In this document: positions 40,953 through 50,990 of the stretch, one piece after another
How positions within the stretch are numbered: position 1 is the stretch's first letter
Layout: every line of letters begins with the position of its first letter
From: DLAJ01 sp023663615
GTDB lineage: Bacteria > Bacillota > Clostridia > Lachnospirales > Lachnospiraceae
Direction of reading: 5' to 3'
Assembly (NCBI GenBank): GCA_023663615.1
Contig: JAMPHA010000002.1
Coordinates: forward strand, 1-64,000
Length of the DNA: 64,000 nt
Notes under the pieces: model-generated
Database searches by the model: none
Told to the model about the DNA's origin: nothing
The model's input: the letters and a program-made list of their open reading frames with translations, nothing else
Translations under genes and position numbers: made by a program

Positions 40953-42707
40953 TTATTGCTCGTACGCCCGCCCAAGCACGACCGGAACTTCCTCTGTCTC
41001 ATAGTTATTTGCGATCCGGCACACCGTCAGCGTAACCGTTGTTCCGATCGAATAGTATTTTAATTCCTCTGTCAGCGCTTCCTTGCTGTCAATTTTTGTT
41101 CCATTCAATCCCGTGATAATGTCTCCGCGCCGTAACCCCGCCTGATCCGCTGCATATCCGTCATAGACCTCATAAATATAAACGCCCATCGGCATATTAT
41201 AAAGCTGTACGCCCTGCGTATCCACATCCACGACCTGTATGCCGAGATAGCCGCGCTCCCGCTCGTTTACCTGCGTCTTCGTTTCCCGCTCCATCAGCTC
41301 GCGCAGGATCGGTTCCGCTACAGAAATCGGGATGGCATAACCCATGCCCTCCACGGAAGAGCCGCCGATCTTTGCCGACGGAATCCCTACAACCTCGCCG
41401 CGCGCGTTGACAAGCGCACCGCCTGAATTACCGGGATTGATCGCCGCGTTTGTCTGAATCATCGGACTCTCATAATCCTCCAGTTCCCTGTCAAGCGCGC
41501 TGATGATACCATTTGTCACGGACTGTCCATAGCCGAGTGCATTGCCGATCGCAAGAACCTCCTCGCCCACTTCCAGCTGATCGGAATTGCCAAGCCGCGC
41601 AATCGCGATCTGCGACAACGTCTCCTCGCTGATGTCTTCTAACGGAATCGCAATGACTGCCAGATCGTTCCGCTCGTCTGTTCCTTTCACAACAGCGGGA
41701 ACCGTCGTATCGTCAATAAAGGTAACCTGTAAGTCATGCGCATTATCGATGACATGGAAATTCGTGCAGATCAGAAGTTCGCTGTCATTCTGCCCGACGA
41801 TGATACCGGAGCCGCCGCCCTCGCCCTCCTGCTCAAAATTATACATCCAATATTGAACAGTCTGCGTATAAAAGTTCGTTACGCTCACAACCGCCGGCTT
41901 GACACTTCTCGCCACCGTTCTAATATCCATGCTCTGCACCGCGTTCCCCGCGCCCGTATCCGTTGCGATCAGCTCACCGTTCTGCACCTCTCCCTGCGTC
42001 GGAATCATCTGTCCGCTCACACTCTGGGTCGGCGCGACCTGCATATAGCTGCCGCCTCTGCCGCTGACGATCAGTTTCGTTCCCGTCAGCCTTTCAATTC
42101 CATAACAGGTTCCGTACGCGGCTCCCGCAAAAAGCACGCCGCAGAGAAGCGCCGACGCCATACGCATACCGAGCGGGTATCTGCCTCTCGCTTTCCGCTC
42201 CTGCTTTTTTGCCTCTTTCATCTGCTTTTTCTGTGCCTTTTTCTGCGCCTTCGCCGCTTTTTTATCAAACGCTGCGCCTGCCTGCACGCCGTCCTGATGC
42301 ATCTGGTAATGCGCATACTGTCCGTTCGTCGTATACGCGCAGCCGATCCGGTCCGCCGCATATGCGCCCTGCATGTTTTCATTTGCCTGCCGGTACGAGT
42401 AGTGATAGGTGCCGTCCGCGCTGACGCTCGTTGCGCCCGTCTGCGCCGCACTCTCTGCCACCTGCGTGCTGCCGGAGGTCCCTGCATCCGCCGCATTCGC
42501 AGCTGTCTGCGCGTTCATGCCTCCTACTGTCTGTACGTTGCCGGACATATTCACATTCGCCATGTTCTGCGCGTCTGCGTTTTCCACCTGCGTCCGCTGC
42601 ATTCCTGCTTCATTTCCCGTCGATGCCGCCTGCACAGCATCCGCCGGCGCCTGCTGTTCCAGCCCGTTTCCGCTTTCCAATCCGTTATTCTGCTCTGCCA
42701 TCGCCAT
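40953..42707 (-). CDS. HtrA/DegP-like serine protease
   Basis: 584 residues. The first 180 are cytoplasmic and low in complexity (Ala/Gln/Asn/Gly), then a basic stretch and a membrane helix (MASALLCGVLFAGAAYG). The trypsin-like domain has His in CTNFHVIDNA, Asp in ERNDLAVIAI, and Ser in NPGNSGGALV. A PDZ domain closes the protein (GYAADQAGLRRGDIITGLNG). It degrades damaged exported proteins at the outer face. The N-terminal extension is much longer than usual. Confidence 0.9.
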   Translation of the reverse strand: MAMAEQNNGLESGNGLEQQAPADAVQAASTGNEAGMQRTQVENADAQNMANVNMSGNVQTVGGMNAQTAANAADAGTSGSTQVAESAAQTGATSVSADGTYHYSYRQANENMQGAYAADRIGCAYTTNGQYAHYQMHQDGVQAGAAFDKKAAKAQKKAQKKQMKEAKKQERKARGRYPLGMRMASALLCGVLFAGAAYGTCYGIERLTGTKLIVSGRGGSYMQVAPTQSVSGQMIPTQGEVQNGELIATDTGAGNAVQSMDIRTVARSVKPAVVSVTNFYTQTVQYWMYNFEQEGEGGGSGIIVGQNDSELLICTNFHVIDNAHDLQVTFIDDTTVPAVVKGTDERNDLAVIAIPLEDISEETLSQIAIARLGNSDQLEVGEEVLAIGNALGYGQSVTNGIISALDRELEDYESPMIQTNAAINPGNSGGALVNARGEVVGIPSAKIGGSSVEGMGYAIPISVAEPILRELMERETKTQVNERERGYLGIQVVDVDTQGVQLYNMPMGVYIYEVYDGYAADQAGLRRGDIITGLNGTKIDSKEALTEELKYYSIGTTVTLTVCRIANNYETEEVPVVLGRAYEQ

Positions 42708-42858
42708 GACCTCCTTTTATCTTTTCATCCACGGAGCAAAAGAAAAACCGCCTCTGCCGCGCATCTTCCGCTCCTTTTTCCTTTGTCGATGAGAACAGTA
42801 TATCGGCAAATTGTGAACAATATGTGATAAAAAAAAATTCATTTTGTGAAAAAGCGTT

Positions 42859-44685
42859 TTATTCCACCGTCACGGACTTTGCAAGATTACGCGGCTTATC
42901 CACGTCGCAGCCCTTGCCGACCGATACATAATAACCGAACAGCTGTAATGGGATGATCGCGAGCGAATTGGCAAAATACGGATTCGTCTGCGGGATATAA
43001 ATGACATAATCCGCCGCGCGCTCGATCTCCTGATTATCCTCGTTTGTCACGGCAAGCACGAACGCGCCGCGCGCCTTGACCTCCACCATATTGGAGATCG
43101 TCTTTTGGTACAGCTCCGGCTGCGTGGACACGGCGGCAACAAGCGTGCCCTCCTCGATCAGCGAGATCGTGCCGTGCTTTAATTCTCCCGCCGCATACGC
43201 CTCGGAATGCACATAGGAAATCTCCTTTAATTTGAGCGAACCCTCCAGCGAGATCGCATAATCGATCCCTCTTCCGATAAAAAAGACATCCCTTGCCGCC
43301 ACATAGCGGTTGGCAAATTTCTGAATCCTTCCTTTATTATTTAACAGCAGCTCGATCTGATTCGGGAGCATCTGAAGCTCCTCCAACATACTCTGGAACG
43401 CTTTCTCCGTGATCTGCTCCCTGACTTTCGCAAACTTGAGCGCGAGCAGATAAAAAGCAATGAGCTGGGCGCTGTACGCCTTTGTCGTCGCAACGGCGAT
43501 CTCCGGTCCTGCCCATGTATACATGACGCGGTCCGCCTCCCTGGCAATGGAACTGCCGACGACATTGACGATGCCAAGCACGGGAACTCCCCGCTTTTTG
43601 GCCTCCCTGAGCGCAGCAAGCGTATCCGCCGTCTCTCCCGACTGGCTGACCACAACGACCATGGCGCCCTCCTCCAGGATCGGGTTGCGATAGCGGAACT
43701 CCGAAGCTAAGTCCACCTCAACCGGAATCCGCGCAAGTCCCTCGATCACATATTTTCCCGTCATGCCGGCATGGTACGCCGATCCGCACGCTACAATATG
43801 GAACTTGCGGACCGCGCGGATGTCCTCCGCCGTCATTTGCAGCTCGTCAATGACAATATCATGATCGCGCAGCCTCGGAGAGAGCGTTTCCCTGACCGTC
43901 TTCGGCTGCTCGTACATCTCTTTTAACATGAAATGCTCGTATCCCGCCTTCTCCGCCGCGTTCGCATCCCACTCGATCGTCACGGACGTTTTCGTGATCT
44001 CCTCCGCATCCACATTATAAAAATGCATATGATCGGCGCGGAGTCTGACAATCTCCTCGTTCTCCATGAAATAGACCTGACGCGTATATTTTAAGATCGC
44101 AGGCACATCGGAAGCAATAAAACAGCCGTCCGCGCTCTGTCCGACAATGAGCGGACTGTCCTTGCGCACCGCGAACACCTCGTCCGGATGATCTGCAAAA
44201 ATGATGCCGAGCGCATAGGACCCCTCCACGCGGTGCATGACCTTTGCGATCGTCTCGATCGGATTTCCCGTATTATAATGATCCAGCATCTGCGCCAGGA
44301 TTTCGGTATCCGTGTCGGAGACAAACTCGTAGCCCCTGTCCGTCAGTTTCTTTTTTAACTGAAGATAGTTTTCGATAATACCGTTATGCACGACCGCAAT
44401 CGTGTGCCCGGTATTGTAATGCGGATGCGCGTTGACGTCGTTCGGCGCGCCGTGCGTCGCCCACCGCGTATGCCCGATGCCGATCTGCCCCGGCATCGTT
44501 GCGCCCCCGTGCGTCAGCTCCTCCAGCACCTTTAAGCGCCCGACGGATTTCGTAATGTGAATCTCCTGCCCGTCATAGATTGCCATTCCCGCCGAATCAT
44601 AACCGCGGTACTCCAGTTTTGCCAGACCGTCCAAAATAATGGGCGCCGCCTGTCTTTCGCCGATATATCCTACGATTCCACACAT
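42859..44685 (-). CDS. glmS: Glutamine-fructose-6-phosphate aminotransferase
   Basis: 608 residues. Starts MCGIVGYIG with the catalytic Cys2 of the glutaminase domain; two SIS domains follow (VVSQSGETADTLAALREAKK and GRGIDYAISLEGSLKLKEIS), and the usual DKPRNLAKSVTVE end. It makes glucosamine-6-phosphate, the entry to UDP-GlcNAc for wall and glycan. The gap to the upstream gene is only 35 bases, leaving no room for a glmS ribozyme, so here it is read from the polysaccharide operon. Confidence 0.97.
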   Translation of the reverse strand: MCGIVGYIGERQAAPIILDGLAKLEYRGYDSAGMAIYDGQEIHITKSVGRLKVLEELTHGGATMPGQIGIGHTRWATHGAPNDVNAHPHYNTGHTIAVVHNGIIENYLQLKKKLTDRGYEFVSDTDTEILAQMLDHYNTGNPIETIAKVMHRVEGSYALGIIFADHPDEVFAVRKDSPLIVGQSADGCFIASDVPAILKYTRQVYFMENEEIVRLRADHMHFYNVDAEEITKTSVTIEWDANAAEKAGYEHFMLKEMYEQPKTVRETLSPRLRDHDIVIDELQMTAEDIRAVRKFHIVACGSAYHAGMTGKYVIEGLARIPVEVDLASEFRYRNPILEEGAMVVVVSQSGETADTLAALREAKKRGVPVLGIVNVVGSSIAREADRVMYTWAGPEIAVATTKAYSAQLIAFYLLALKFAKVREQITEKAFQSMLEELQMLPNQIELLLNNKGRIQKFANRYVAARDVFFIGRGIDYAISLEGSLKLKEISYVHSEAYAAGELKHGTISLIEEGTLVAAVSTQPELYQKTISNMVEVKARGAFVLAVTNEDNQEIERAADYVIYIPQTNPYFANSLAIIPLQLFGYYVSVGKGCDVDKPRNLAKSVTVE

Positions 44686-44720
44686 AATGCTGTCATGCTC
44701 CTTTTTCTTTCTTTATCATA

Positions 44721-45719
44721 TCATGCGTTATTTATTGTGTCCCGCTCATTCTCCCTGTGGTGGAACGCCGCCGGGTTTTCCCAGAACTCCCGGTTCCCCG
44801 TGCAGGCAAGCACGAGCTTCTCCGGCAGCGCGGCATAATGCCTGCCGAGCTGATAACCCGCATACTTGCAGGCGCTCTCCGCGATCAGACCCGGAAGCTG
44901 CCATGCCTTTCCCTCTTTGCACAAATGCGCCGCCGTCTTTTGAACCATGCGCACGCCCTCTCCCTCGGAGCGTAAGCCCGCAAATACTTCGGGGTGCATC
45001 GCCTGAGATACGCCCAAGTCAAAATTGCGGTGAAACTGCTGCCCGCCCGTGTAATGATGGGAATGATAGACGCGCGCCGACGGCTGATAGGCAATGCCGT
45101 AACCATGCTTTGCCGCTGCGGCCGCATAAATCATATCTTCATTAAATATCGTATGCTCTGTAAAACCGCCCAATTCCTCATAGACGTCCCGCCGGTACGC
45201 CGCGCAGACATTGGAACAGAAATACGTCTTTATGCCCAGCCGCTCCCTGTCCGTTTCCCATTTCACACATGCCTCCTCCGGGTAATTGAACTGCCGGATA
45301 TACCGCTCCGTCTCGCTGCTGTTCTTACGTGCGAGCTGTCTCGCATAACAGACCGCCACACCCTCCTGCAAAAGTCCCCCGACAAGCTCTCCGATCAGAT
45401 GTGTATCCGCCGGCACCGCATCATCCGTCATGCAGACAAAATAATCCGCGTCGGACAGTTCCACGCCCAGGCGTCTGGTACCGCCATGGTCAAATTCTTC
45501 CTTGGAAATATGGCGCAGCTCCACATTTTGAAACAGACTGTTAAGATCATACGCATGTTCCAGAGACGTCCCGTAGATCAACTGCTCAAAATAAGTCTCC
45601 TCCGTATTGATCAAAATGATCCTCTGTATCGGATCAGTCTGCGCATAAAGCCGCTTTAATATTCCAAACAGCCGCCTTGTCGGCCGGTAAGTCGGAATAA
45701 TCACGTCCACTGTCCGCAT
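44721..45719 (-). CDS. GT2 glycosyltransferase (rhamnosyltransferase-like)
   Basis: 332 residues. GT-A fold: start VDVIIPTYRPTRRLF, then ELSDADYFVCMTDDAVPADT with the metal-binding acidic pair, and FNEDMIYAAAAAKHGYGIAY. Family 2 enzymes that add rhamnose carry similar start and middle words, so a dTDP-rhamnose donor is possible. Cytoplasmic. Terminator of the LCP gene lies upstream, so it may start its own transcript with glmS. Confidence 0.8.
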   Translation of the reverse strand: MRTVDVIIPTYRPTRRLFGILKRLYAQTDPIQRIILINTEETYFEQLIYGTSLEHAYDLNSLFQNVELRHISKEEFDHGGTRRLGVELSDADYFVCMTDDAVPADTHLIGELVGGLLQEGVAVCYARQLARKNSSETERYIRQFNYPEEACVKWETDRERLGIKTYFCSNVCAAYRRDVYEELGGFTEHTIFNEDMIYAAAAAKHGYGIAYQPSARVYHSHHYTGGQQFHRNFDLGVSQAMHPEVFAGLRSEGEGVRMVQKTAAHLCKEGKAWQLPGLIAESACKYAGYQLGRHYAALPEKLVLACTGNREFWENPAAFHHRENERDTINNA

Positions 45720-45820
45720 CCTGTCACACCTCCGGATTTTTGCACAGGCGAATGCAACGGCACTCCCGCCTTCTTCATTCCCTGCGTCCGATCTTCCTTC
45801 TCTGAATCTTTCCTATTTGC

Positions 45821-45853
45821 AAAAAGAGGACTCCACCCACCTATGGAATCCTC
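45821..45853 (-). terminator. Terminator after LCP gene
   Basis: GAGGACTCCA (45826-45835) and TGGAATCCTC (45844-45853); on the minus strand T5 follows. Confidence 0.8.
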
Positions 45854-45876
45854 CTTTGTATTCCCACCGTCAACTG

Positions 45877-47052
45877 TTACCGTAAATATTGAGCTGTGTC
45901 CTGCTGAATCTGGCGGCTGTACTCCTGCACCGTTTCGCTCGGCTGATAATCCGTAATACCAAACAAAATCTCATGCAGCTTTGCCACGTTCGCCGTCAAG
46001 TCCATCGGCACGACACAGCTTCCTTTTCCGCCGATCGTACCGCTCTGAAGCATATCCATATCAGGGAACCCGCAGCTCTCTACGATCTCATACTCTCCCA
46101 GATCGCCCAGCATCGAGATAATGGTATCCAGACTGATACTCGTGGAAAATTCATCAAAGACATTGCTGTTGAGGATGGCGGTCAGCTCGCTTAAGCTCAT
46201 GCCCTTTGCCGCCTCCATCATCGCCGCGATGACCTTTCGCTGACGCTCCGTTCTGCCATAGTCGTTGCCGACATAGCGGATCCGGCAGTAAGCCGTCGCC
46301 TGCAGACCGTTTAACCGCTGATAACCGCTCTGTGTTACCGGTGTAAAATCTACATATTCCTCCGCATAATAGTGGATGCCGTCCGTCGTCGTTCCGACCA
46401 TACTCTTCTGATAGCTGTTCAGATGCACGATCTCCGACTCCGCCACATCCACCCATACGCCGCCCAGCTTGTCAATCGCGTCGATGATTCCCCAAAAGCC
46501 GACCGTCACATAATCCGTGATATAGAGATCCAGATTCGTATTCAGCATCGTCATGGCACGCGCCTCGCCTCCGGCGGCATAAGCGCCGTTACATTTATTA
46601 TAGCTGCCATTTGTCAGATTCAGATAGGTGTCGCGATAAACGGAAACAAGTTTGATCGTCTTTTCCTGCGTATCAATACATGCGATAATGATCGTATCGG
46701 AACGGCTGCTCTCCGCGCCAAGCTTTCTGTTACGCGAATCTAAGCCGAACAGCGCAACCTGCATGTAACGCGCCATCGGATTATCCGGCTCGACATAGCT
46801 GTCGTATACATCCTGATTGACAACGACATCCACATCCTGACCGCTGTCAATATCAACCTGCGTGCCGATATTTAAGTCCGGATGCTCCACCCGCGTTAAG
46901 CGGATGACCGCCCACGCGCCGATCACAACGATCGCCAGAATGAACAGTTCCACGATAAAAATAATGATATTTCTTCTTTTTCTCGCCGCCTTCTGTTTCG
47001 GCGTCAGCCGTTTCCCGTTTGGTTTCGTTTCCTGTGACTGCTGCTTTGCCAT
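45877..47052 (-). CDS. LytR-CpsA-Psr family glycan ligase
   Basis: 391 residues. Short basic cytoplasmic start, one membrane helix (IIIFIVELFILAIVVIGAWA), then the LCP domain: VALFGLDSRN, ARAMTMLNTNLDLYITDYVT and YCRIRYVGNDYGRTERQRKV, the latter holding the arginines that bind the lipid pyrophosphate. LCP proteins move glycopolymers from undecaprenyl carrier to peptidoglycan. Located 14 bases after the initiating transferase, consistent with attaching this locus's polymer to the wall. Confidence 0.92.
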   Translation of the reverse strand: MAKQQSQETKPNGKRLTPKQKAARKRRNIIIFIVELFILAIVVIGAWAVIRLTRVEHPDLNIGTQVDIDSGQDVDVVVNQDVYDSYVEPDNPMARYMQVALFGLDSRNRKLGAESSRSDTIIIACIDTQEKTIKLVSVYRDTYLNLTNGSYNKCNGAYAAGGEARAMTMLNTNLDLYITDYVTVGFWGIIDAIDKLGGVWVDVAESEIVHLNSYQKSMVGTTTDGIHYYAEEYVDFTPVTQSGYQRLNGLQATAYCRIRYVGNDYGRTERQRKVIAAMMEAAKGMSLSELTAILNSNVFDEFSTSISLDTIISMLGDLGEYEIVESCGFPDMDMLQSGTIGGKGSCVVPMDLTANVAKLHEILFGITDYQPSETVQEYSRQIQQDTAQYLR

Positions 47053-47066
47053 CTCTTGCTCCTTTT

Positions 47067-48473
47067 CTAGCAGGCATTCTTATTGATAAAGCCCTTAAAT
47101 ATGGTGAGAAATAATATTTTAATATCGAATGCCATCGTCCAATTCTCAATATAGTACAAGTCATATTCCACACGCTTGCGGATGGAAGTATCGCCGCGGT
47201 AGCCGTTGATCTGCGCCCAGCCCGTCATGCCGGGACGTACCTGGTGCTTGATCATGTAACGCGGGATCTCTTCCTTAAATTTCTCTACAAAGAAAGGGCG
47301 TTCCGGTCTCGGACCGACAAGACTCATGTCCCCTTTCAGCACATTAAAGATCTGCGGCATCTCGTCAATGCTCGTTTTTCGTAAGATCCTGCCGATCTTC
47401 GTCACGCGCGGATCGTTCCTTGTCGTCCACGCCTTCTGCTCCGCACTCGGCTTCTGGACCTCCATCGTACGGAACTTATACATCTGAAACGATTTATTAT
47501 GCAGTCCTACCCGCTCCTGCTTAAAGATCAGCGGCCCCTTATCCGTCGCCTTGATCCCGATCACTGCAAAGATCATAAACGGAGAAAACAGCACAATACA
47601 TACCAGACCGCCGATAATATCCACAACGCGCTTCATCAACAGATTAAACGTATTCGTCAGCGGCACATGGCGGATATTGACCACCGGAAGCCCCATCAGG
47701 TCCTCCGTGTACGGCCGGCTTGGGATCACACTGTTATAATCGGGAATAAACTTGGTATGTACCCCCGACTTCTCGCAAAGGGATACAATTTCCTCCAGTC
47801 TCCCGTAATCCTCCAGCGCAAGCGTGATCCCGATCTCATCCAGCTTGCTCTGCGGCAGGATGACAAACAAATTATTGATCGTTCCCAACACTTTGACGCC
47901 GCGGTAAAGTGTCCCGCGCGGAATGCGGTCATCCAGGATCCCCCTCACAACGTATCCCCACTGGGGATTCGCGTTGATCCTGTCAATATACTGTTCCGCC
48001 GCCCTGGAATATCCGACAAGCAGAATATACTTTACGTTGTAACCCCTGCTGCGGAAAAAATGAAGGATATAGCGGATCAGATTTCTTACGATCGTGTCCA
48101 ACGTGATGTTCAGAATATAGAAACCGAACACCATAAACCGTGAAAAATGGGGCTGCTTGATCGAATACAGCACGGCTATGAATATCAACAGCCCGATGGT
48201 GTTTGCCTTGACGATATTATAAAACTCATGCACCCTGCCCGACATCCGTTTCGAGCTGTACAGATTGCAGACGCCGTAGAGTATCGTAAAAAGCGGAACC
48301 ACCAACAAAAGCAGCGAAAAATACGTTGCCTCGGACAATCCTGCCTCGCTTTGAACCAGACCACTCTTAAATTTAATAAACCATGCCAACAGGTAACTGC
48401 CGGCTACGATCGCCGCATCTAATAAAACATGGAGGCGGTTGAAATATTTCTGATTATCTTTGATCAAGTTCAA
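47067..48473 (-). CDS. Initiating polyprenyl-phosphate sugar phosphotransferase
   Basis: 468 residues. Four to five N-terminal membrane helices, a middle Rossmann-like part (NVKYILLVGYSRAAEQYIDR), and a C-terminal catalytic domain with all family words: QERVGLHNKSFQMYKFRTME, DEMPQIFNVLKGDMSLVGPR, RPGMTGWAQINGYRGD. It puts the first sugar phosphate on undecaprenyl phosphate (WbaP/WcaJ-type). Start of polymer synthesis in this locus. Confidence 0.93.
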   Translation of the reverse strand: MNLIKDNQKYFNRLHVLLDAAIVAGSYLLAWFIKFKSGLVQSEAGLSEATYFSLLLLVVPLFTILYGVCNLYSSKRMSGRVHEFYNIVKANTIGLLIFIAVLYSIKQPHFSRFMVFGFYILNITLDTIVRNLIRYILHFFRSRGYNVKYILLVGYSRAAEQYIDRINANPQWGYVVRGILDDRIPRGTLYRGVKVLGTINNLFVILPQSKLDEIGITLALEDYGRLEEIVSLCEKSGVHTKFIPDYNSVIPSRPYTEDLMGLPVVNIRHVPLTNTFNLLMKRVVDIIGGLVCIVLFSPFMIFAVIGIKATDKGPLIFKQERVGLHNKSFQMYKFRTMEVQKPSAEQKAWTTRNDPRVTKIGRILRKTSIDEMPQIFNVLKGDMSLVGPRPERPFFVEKFKEEIPRYMIKHQVRPGMTGWAQINGYRGDTSIRKRVEYDLYYIENWTMAFDIKILFLTIFKGFINKNAC

Positions 48474-48533
48474 TCACCCTGTTTTCACACCATCAACATA
48501 TTACAATAGGATTCTCTTTTTTACAATAAAAAA

Positions 48534-49580
48534 TTACATACTTTGCAATTTCTCTTCCCGTCCGGTTCCATGCGCATACAGAAGATTCCGCCATAATTCC
48601 CACTGGATCCGTATATAGTAACGCATGTTTTTTAATTGAAAACGAACTCTGTGCCTGCCCGCCTCCTTCGTAAAACAAAACCGGATCCCGGCAATCACGC
48701 CTCTAAAATAAACGCCGCCGAGTCCTTTTTTGCAAAAATAAAGAAATTTCACAAGAACGCCCACAAAAATGAAAGGCAGATTTAATAACCATTGTAAAAG
48801 CGGTTGGTTTTTGTAAATCACATACATACTGTTCTTCGACGCCAGGCGCACTTTGAACGCATTGTGCCGTGAACCGCTGACCGCGCTTCCCGCATGAAAC
48901 ACGATTGCAGAGGGTACAATATAATTGGATAACCCCTTGATCCGCGCGCGGTACCCGATGTCAACATCCTCAAGGTAGGCAAAGTGGTTTTCGTCAAACA
49001 GTCCGATACCGCAAAACATCCGCGTCCGGTAAAGCGCCGCGCCCGCACAGGCGGAAAACACTTCCCGCACCGCCCGATAATCCGCGCTCTTTCTTCCTTT
49101 TCCCGCCGCATAGGCATAACCGAGCGCGTTATAATAATCGCCGCAGTCATCAATATATTCCGGCGACGACATCATCAGCATCTTCGCGCCCGCACAAAAT
49201 GCGTTTTTATGCGCATCCATGAACCGCACCAGTTCTAAAAGGCAGTCCCTGTGAACGGTCGTATCGTTATTGAGCAAAAAAACATATTCGCTCTTTGCGC
49301 GCCGGATCCCGACATTAACGGCATGGGAAAAACCCGTGTTTTCGTTAAGCTGAATACAGGTCAGCCTTGGGATACCGTTAGTATCTGCACCGGCAGCCCA
49401 TTCCTTGCTTCCTTTTTCTGTCATCCATTCGGAAAGGACATCCATGCCGCCGTCCGTCGATGCGTTATCGACCACAATGACCGAAAAATCCGCAAAGCTC
49501 TGCGCCATGAGGGAATCCATGCAGGGTTTCAAGTATTTTTTTCCATTATAATTCGGTATGACGACCGTAACCTTGGACAT
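48534..49580 (-). CDS. GT2 glycosyltransferase
   Basis: 348 residues from ATG 49580 (GCGGGG and GGGAG upstream; an ATG at 49598 has no site). Start KVTVVIPNYNGKKYLKPCMD, acidic pair in YVFLLNNDTTVH, then FAYLEDVDIGYRARIKG. WbbL/rhamnosyltransferase-like. The C-terminus has a hydrophobic stretch (LLNLPFIFVGVLVKFLYF) that may hold it at the membrane. A promoter at 49666-49694 starts a new transcript here. Confidence 0.85.
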   Translation of the reverse strand: MSKVTVVIPNYNGKKYLKPCMDSLMAQSFADFSVIVVDNASTDGGMDVLSEWMTEKGSKEWAAGADTNGIPRLTCIQLNENTGFSHAVNVGIRRAKSEYVFLLNNDTTVHRDCLLELVRFMDAHKNAFCAGAKMLMMSSPEYIDDCGDYYNALGYAYAAGKGRKSADYRAVREVFSACAGAALYRTRMFCGIGLFDENHFAYLEDVDIGYRARIKGLSNYIVPSAIVFHAGSAVSGSRHNAFKVRLASKNSMYVIYKNQPLLQWLLNLPFIFVGVLVKFLYFCKKGLGGVYFRGVIAGIRFCFTKEAGRHRVRFQLKNMRYYIRIQWELWRNLLYAHGTGREEKLQSM

Positions 49581-49656
49581 CCCCGCTGTTTCTCCCATTA
49601 TTTATTAGACGCTTTCACACGTCAGATAGTTCCCGATTTTGGCAATTTTTGTAAAA

Positions 49657-50949
49657 TCATTTCTCAGTATAGCATAAATCTGTCGGATTGTAAATCAAGA
49701 GGTAACCCCGCGCGCGTACCTCCCCGCAAAAAGCAAGACTCAGCGCAGTAACGCCGCTTTCCTCCTGCGCAAGCCGCCCGGCATATTCCTCATAGAGCGC
49801 CGTCAGCTCATCCCGCACCGAGATACAGCGTAAATCGAGCGCCGGCACGCTCTGCGTGAGCACGGCGCGGTTCATATAGCCGCTGTAGCACACCGGCAGC
49901 CCGCCGTATAACAGGGTTCCGTCCTCTTTCATCGCGCCGCCCGTCACTTTTTTCCGGCACACGATCCTGCCGCCCGTCACGCCGACGTCTGGCCGGACGT
50001 CAAACACCGCCTTCTCATACACGGTACGGTAAAAGCCGACATGCATGTCCTCCTCGGCGTGCGCCGCCCATCCCCTGCACCGATAAAAATCGTCGAGCGC
50101 ACGCCGGCCCGCCTCGTAGGCATACCGTTTACTCTCCGGATTGTCGGCTGTTGACTGCTCGTGGCTGCGCCAATGATAAAGCACCTTCGGCACATGGACG
50201 ATCTTTTTTTCCTCCGCAGCGATCCGCAGGAACAGGTCGTAATCCTGCGCGCCGTCATATTCCTGCCGCAGACGCAGCTTTTTCAGTACATCGGTCTTTA
50301 ACATCGCCAAATGGCAGATATAATTATTGGTCAAAAAAAGATCCAGATCAAAATCCGTCTTTTCATGCGGCGTATGAAAATGCTCCGCCTTTTCGTCGCA
50401 TTTATCCTCATCCGAATAGAAAAGCGCCGCATCCGGCTCTTTTAACGCCGCGCAGACCATCTCGTAAAGCGCGTCAGGCGTTAAAAGATCGTCATGATCG
50501 AGCAGCGCCGTATACGCGCCGTTCACAAACATAAGCCCCGCGTTCGTATTGCCGGAAATGCCCTTATTTTGTCCCAGACGGTAATAATTGATCCGCGCAT
50601 CCTCGCGCATATACGGATACACGGTATTCTGAACGCCGTTCCCCTCCCCCGCATCCGCTATGATCAGTTCCCAGTTGCTGTATGTCTGCGCCCTGACGCT
50701 CTTAATCAGCTCGCCAAGAAACGCCTCGTTCGTCTCATATGCCGGCACGAGCACGCTGATCTTGGGCGGGCTTACCCAGATATGCGTCCGCTGCGCCGCA
50801 AGTGTCTCCGCGGACGGCGCCTTATACTCATAGGGCTTCTTTATCTGTTTCATGCGTTCGGATGCCGCAAAAAACGCATTGCGCCAGCCGTTCCGCTTCG
50901 CATAACGGAATGTTTTCCTGATCCCGTCCGATATTTGTTTTCCTGTCAT
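49657..50949 (-). CDS. GT2 glycosyltransferase
   Basis: About 430 residues; ATG 50949 is favoured (AGGAGG 13 bases upstream), an ATG at 50997 lies inside an inverted repeat. Words ISVLVPAYETNEAFLGELIK, YTALLDHDDLLTPDALYEMV and GAQDYDLFLRIAAEEKKIVH mark a GT2 enzyme related to the first domain of 54049-56127. The C-terminal 100 residues are an extra domain without match. Adds one sugar of the surface glycan; which one is unknown. Confidence 0.82.
   Translation of the reverse strand: MTGKQISDGIRKTFRYAKRNGWRNAFFAASERMKQIKKPYEYKAPSAETLAAQRTHIWVSPPKISVLVPAYETNEAFLGELIKSVRAQTYSNWELIIADAGEGNGVQNTVYPYMREDARINYYRLGQNKGISGNTNAGLMFVNGAYTALLDHDDLLTPDALYEMVCAALKEPDAALFYSDEDKCDEKAEHFHTPHEKTDFDLDLFLTNNYICHLAMLKTDVLKKLRLRQEYDGAQDYDLFLRIAAEEKKIVHVPKVLYHWRSHEQSTADNPESKRYAYEAGRRALDDFYRCRGWAAHAEEDMHVGFYRTVYEKAVFDVRPDVGVTGGRIVCRKKVTGGAMKEDGTLLYGGLPVCYSGYMNRAVLTQSVPALDLRCISVRDELTALYEEYAGRLAQEESGVTALSLAFCGEVRARGYLLIYNPTDLCYTEK
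49666..49694 (-). promoter_or_regulatory. Promoter inside the end of the upstream GT2 gene
   Basis: Minus strand TTTACA (49689-49694), 17 bases, TATACT (49666-49671) with TGC before it. It lies within the last codons of 49657-50949 and would drive 48534-49580 and genes beyond. Confidence 0.65.
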
Positions 50950-50990
50950 CGCAGCCGGCTGTCCTCCTGTCGCGTTGTTTCTATTGCCTG

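Noticed and set aside
42218..42827. Long plus-strand frames across the HtrA N-terminal region
   Set aside because: Arg/His/Cys-rich shadows of the low-complexity coding strand.
44686..44720. glmS ribozyme
   Set aside because: Only 35 bases separate glmS from the upstream gene; no room and no catalytic core.
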